Part shown: in pieces, positions 5,486-7,181 of the stretch
How positions within the stretch are numbered: position 1 is the first letter of the stretch
Layout: each line of letters starts with the position of its first letter
Assembly (NCBI GenBank): GCA_964435475.1
Contig: CAYSZB010000096.1
Coordinates: forward strand, 1 to 7,181
DNA from: CAYSZB01 sp964435475
Lineage (GTDB): Bacteria; Chloroflexota; Anaerolineae; Anaerolineales; Anaerolineaceae
Length of the DNA: 7,181 nt
Direction: 5' to 3'
Notes under the pieces: model-generated
What the model saw: the letters and a program-made list of their open reading frames with translations, nothing else
Databases searched by the model: none
What the model was told of the DNA's origin: nothing
Position numbers and translations under genes: made by a program

Positions 5486-6112
5486 CTAAGCCACCCGCTG
5501 CTCTTTCCAGACATCCCCTTCATTGTGGTAGCCGGCGCGTTCCCAAAAACCGGGTCGGTCGTTCACCGCGAACTCCAAACCGCGCAGCCATTTGGCACCC
5601 TTCCAGAAGTAGACATCCTTCAGGTCTGTCCTGCCGGGAATGGCACCGATCACCCCGCGCAGGGGTGCGCCATGTTCCGGGGTGAGCAATTTGCCATCAA
5701 AATGGGTTGCCAGCAAGAAATTGTCTGCCATGACAATATCAAGGGGGAGGTTGGCGGTGTAACCAAAGGCGGCATGCTGAATGACATAATGGGCTGTTGG
5801 TTTGATCTTTATTAGACCCTGCTCAACCAGCGTACGCACCCTGACCCCCTCCCAAAGGGTATCCAGTTTGCTCCAGGTGGTGACACAGTGCAGGTCCATC
5901 TGTATGCTGACCCGCGGCAGTTCAAGGAACTGGTCCCAACTCAAAACCAGCATCTCTTCCACCTCGCCCCACACCCTGAAATCCCACAGCGCCGGGTAGA
6001 ATGGCGGGACCTGCCCGTAATGCAGGACGGGAAAATGTTTGGTCAAAAGTTGTCCGGGCGGAACGCGGGAAGGATCAGTTTCAGGTGGTTGGTTCATATT
6101 GTCAGGTGCCAT
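5486..6112 (-). CDS. Sulfite-oxidase-like molybdopterin-binding oxidoreductase
   Basis: A 208-residue single-domain member of the Oxidored_molyb (sulfite oxidase) superfamily, nearest in style to the soluble YuiH-like group. WDFRVWGEVEEMLVLSWDQF (43-62) is the typical entry. MDLHCVTTWSKLD (72-84) contains Cys76, expected to ligate molybdenum. HAAFGYTANLPLD (113-125) and DGKLLTPEHGAPLR (139-152) line the cofactor site, and FWKGAKWLRGLEF (169-181) is the late signature. No signal peptide, haem or membrane segment is seen, so it is a cytoplasmic oxidoreductase of unknown substrate that must receive electrons from or pass them to another protein. Between Arg152 and Phe169 it has about nine more residues than most family members I know. 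The gene starts 14 bases after the UPF0173 hydrolase stop. The first ATG is preceded by GGGG at 5 bases; the internal Met6 has no visible binding site. Confidence 0.92.
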   Translation of the reverse strand: MAPDNMNQPPETDPSRVPPGQLLTKHFPVLHYGQVPPFYPALWDFRVWGEVEEMLVLSWDQFLELPRVSIQMDLHCVTTWSKLDTLWEGVRVRTLVEQGLIKIKPTAHYVIQHAAFGYTANLPLDIVMADNFLLATHFDGKLLTPEHGAPLRGVIGAIPGRTDLKDVYFWKGAKWLRGLEFAVNDRPGFWERAGYHNEGDVWKEQRVA

Positions 6113-6126
6113 ATCAACCCCGGGGG

Positions 6127-6813
6127 CTACGCGAGCGTATAACTTTCGCCAGGCTTTAAAACCAGGGGGGTCGCATTTGTTTCCGCTTTAACCCGCTCAG
6201 CCCACGCCACAGGATCCTGTTTGATCAGGTCAAAGGTGTTGTAGTGGATCGGGACGACCAGGCGCGGGGCGAGCAGCTTGACCGCCCGCAAGGCATCCGC
6301 CGGACCCATGGTGTAATTATCGCCGATCGGGATCACTGCCAGGTCGACCCCTTCTTCGCTGATCAGGCGCATGTCACCGAAGAGGCCGGTATCGCCCGCC
6401 ATGTAGACCTTCAGCCCGTCATTGGTGGTCAGCAGCAGACCGGTTGGGTTGCCGCCATAGCTGCCATCCGGCAGCCCCGAACCATGCAGTGCCATGGTCA
6501 GCTTCAGATAGCCAAATGGATGTTGGTGCCCTCCGCCAATGTGCTGGGCATGGGATTTAATGCCCTGCTTGCGCAGCCAGCCACTGATCTCGGCATTGCT
6601 GATCACGGTAGCATTGCAGCCCCTGGCGATCTCCAGGGTATCGCCCAGGTGGTCGCCATGCCCATGGGTCACCAGGATGTAATCAGCGGGAACCTGGCTG
6701 GTTTCAATCTTGACTGCCGGGTTATCCGTGAACCATGGGTCGACCAGAATGTTAAAACCGGCCGTTTTTAAGCTTAATGTGGCATGCCCAAACCAGGTAA
6801 ATTCCAGTGACAT
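6127..6813 (-). CDS. UPF0173 metal-dependent hydrolase (metallo-beta-lactamase fold)
   Basis: A 228-residue protein matching the usual length and layout of the UPF0173/YtkL family: a metallo-beta-lactamase-fold hydrolase of unknown physiological substrate. Conserved features are TWFGHAT (6-12), LVDPWFTDNP (23-32) and the metal motif THGHGDH (49-55; His50, His52, Asp54, His55). Further ligands are His110 in MALHG, Asp141 in MAGDTGLFGD and His190 in VPIHYNTF, so the two-metal site appears complete. GGNPTGLLL (120-128) is typical of the family. It is probably cytoplasmic, with no signal peptide. The start is supported by AGAGG 6 bases upstream. The molybdopterin gene follows after 14 bases, so the two are almost certainly co-transcribed, and the beta-propeller gene ends 45 bases upstream. 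Confidence 0.95.
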   Translation of the reverse strand: MSLEFTWFGHATLSLKTAGFNILVDPWFTDNPAVKIETSQVPADYILVTHGHGDHLGDTLEIARGCNATVISNAEISGWLRKQGIKSHAQHIGGGHQHPFGYLKLTMALHGSGLPDGSYGGNPTGLLLTTNDGLKVYMAGDTGLFGDMRLISEEGVDLAVIPIGDNYTMGPADALRAVKLLAPRLVVPIHYNTFDLIKQDPVAWAERVKAETNATPLVLKPGESYTLA

Positions 6814-6839
6814 ATTTCACCTCTTTTCGATCTGTCTAG

Positions 6840-6845
6840 ATTATA
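6840..6845 (-). promoter_or_regulatory. Possible promoter (-10 TATAAT) before the UPF0173 gene
   Basis: An exact minus-strand TATAAT in the 45-base gap after the propeller gene. Initiation near 6833 would give a leader of about 20 bases containing the AGAGG binding site. No -35 box is visible; that region lies inside the end of the upstream gene. Confidence 0.35.
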
Positions 6846-6858
6846 CAACATGCACCGA

Positions 6859-7181
6859 TCACGGCCTGAGCCAAACCGTTTGCAGATCATCACCCAGGTA
6901 AATATCATCCGTGATCAAATGGGGTTTCAGGTCAGGGAACAAAACCTGGTAAAGTCCCGAATCGGTGGCCATAAAGAACCCTTTTGAGTCCATGCGCCAG
7001 GTCACATGCCTGACCGCTTCGCTGCTGATGGTTTGCAGCAGGCTGCCGGTGGCTGAATAGAGCCTGATGCCAGGATGTTCCTCCTGCGAACTCCATCCCA
7101 CCAGCCAGGAACCGCTGGGTGAAAAAGCCGCATTGTCTTCCTTTGCCAGGGTGATGCTCGAGGTGCCCGGCCTGATGCCCA
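6859..7181 (-). CDS. C-terminal part of a beta-propeller (TolB/WD40-like) protein, cut by the window edge
   Basis: The minus-strand frame ending with TGA at 6861-6859 is open to the window edge, giving at least 107 residues. A GTG at 7101 lies inside the domain and is not a credible start, because coding-like sequence continues upstream of it. The translation shows beta-propeller blade signatures: AAFSPSGSWLVGWSS, IRLYSATGSLLQTI, VRHVTWRMDSKGFFMAT and GLYQVLFPDLKPHLI. Each resembles the Ser/Trp-Ser-Pro-(Asp/Ser)-Gly strand pattern of TolB, PD40 or WD40 repeats. Such C-termini in Chloroflexota often belong to secreted or lipoprotein propellers, but the N-terminus is not in view, so location and function stay open. 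The UPF0173 gene begins 45 bases downstream. Confidence 0.8.
   Translation of the reverse strand, partial: GIRPGTSSITLAKEDNAAFSPSGSWLVGWSSQEEHPGIRLYSATGSLLQTISSEAVRHVTWRMDSKGFFMATDSGLYQVLFPDLKPHLITDDIYLGDDLQTVWLRP

Noticed and set aside
5476..5492. Possible terminator hairpin at the second convergent junction
   Set aside because: GGCT and AGCC can pair for only 4 bp around a 9-base loop, with no T-tract on either strand. Too weak to call.
6244..6771. Plus-strand open frame (175 codons) opposite the UPF0173 gene
   Set aside because: It mirrors the codons of a gene with an intact metal-binding site, and its composition has no protein-family signature.

Overview
The window looks like chromosomal DNA of an Anaerolineae-type member of the Chloroflexota. 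This is an inference from style: lipoproteins with long Pro/Thr linkers, a LysM plus SdrD_B-like surface protein with a C-terminal membrane anchor, a sugar nucleotidyltransferase with a short beta-helix tail, and moderately GC-rich coding with AGGAG-type ribosome binding sites. No rRNA, tRNA, mobile element or CRISPR array is visible. Coding density is high, and no gene-free stretch exceeds about 160 bases.

Layout. (1) Bases 1-1116, plus strand: the last codons of an unrecognised, possibly flavodoxin-like gene, followed 4 bases later by a 332-residue protein that looks like an alpha/alpha-toroid (squalene-cyclase/prenyltransferase repeat) protein. A perfect 13-bp hairpin with T-tracts on both strands separates this pair from the convergent operon. 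(2) Bases 4498-1192, minus strand: Pro/Thr-linker lipoprotein, sugar-1-phosphate nucleotidyltransferase, an 82-residue unknown protein joined to it by an ATGA stop/start overlap, and a class I PLP aminotransferase. (3) Bases 4499-4660: a divergent intergenic region with a promoter candidate on each strand. The minus one is spaced for a leaderless lipoprotein mRNA. (4) Bases 4661-5482, plus strand: the LysM/SdrD_B-like surface protein, ending 3 bases from the convergent next operon. (5) Bases 7181-5486, minus strand: the C-terminal part of a beta-propeller-like protein, a UPF0173 metallo-beta-lactamase-fold hydrolase and a sulfite-oxidase-like molybdopterin protein.

How the genes may work together. 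The lipoprotein and the LysM protein are both extracytoplasmic and share a divergent control region, so coordinated cell-envelope expression is plausible. The nucleotidyltransferase, small protein and aminotransferase are spaced as one operon, but no metabolic link between them can be read from sequence. The UPF0173 hydrolase and the molybdopterin protein are 14 bases apart and probably co-transcribed. I found no clear novel defence or mobile system. The most interesting items are the coupled 82-residue protein, the toroid protein lacking a cyclase DxDD motif, the insertion in the molybdopterin domain, and the leaderless divergent promoter.
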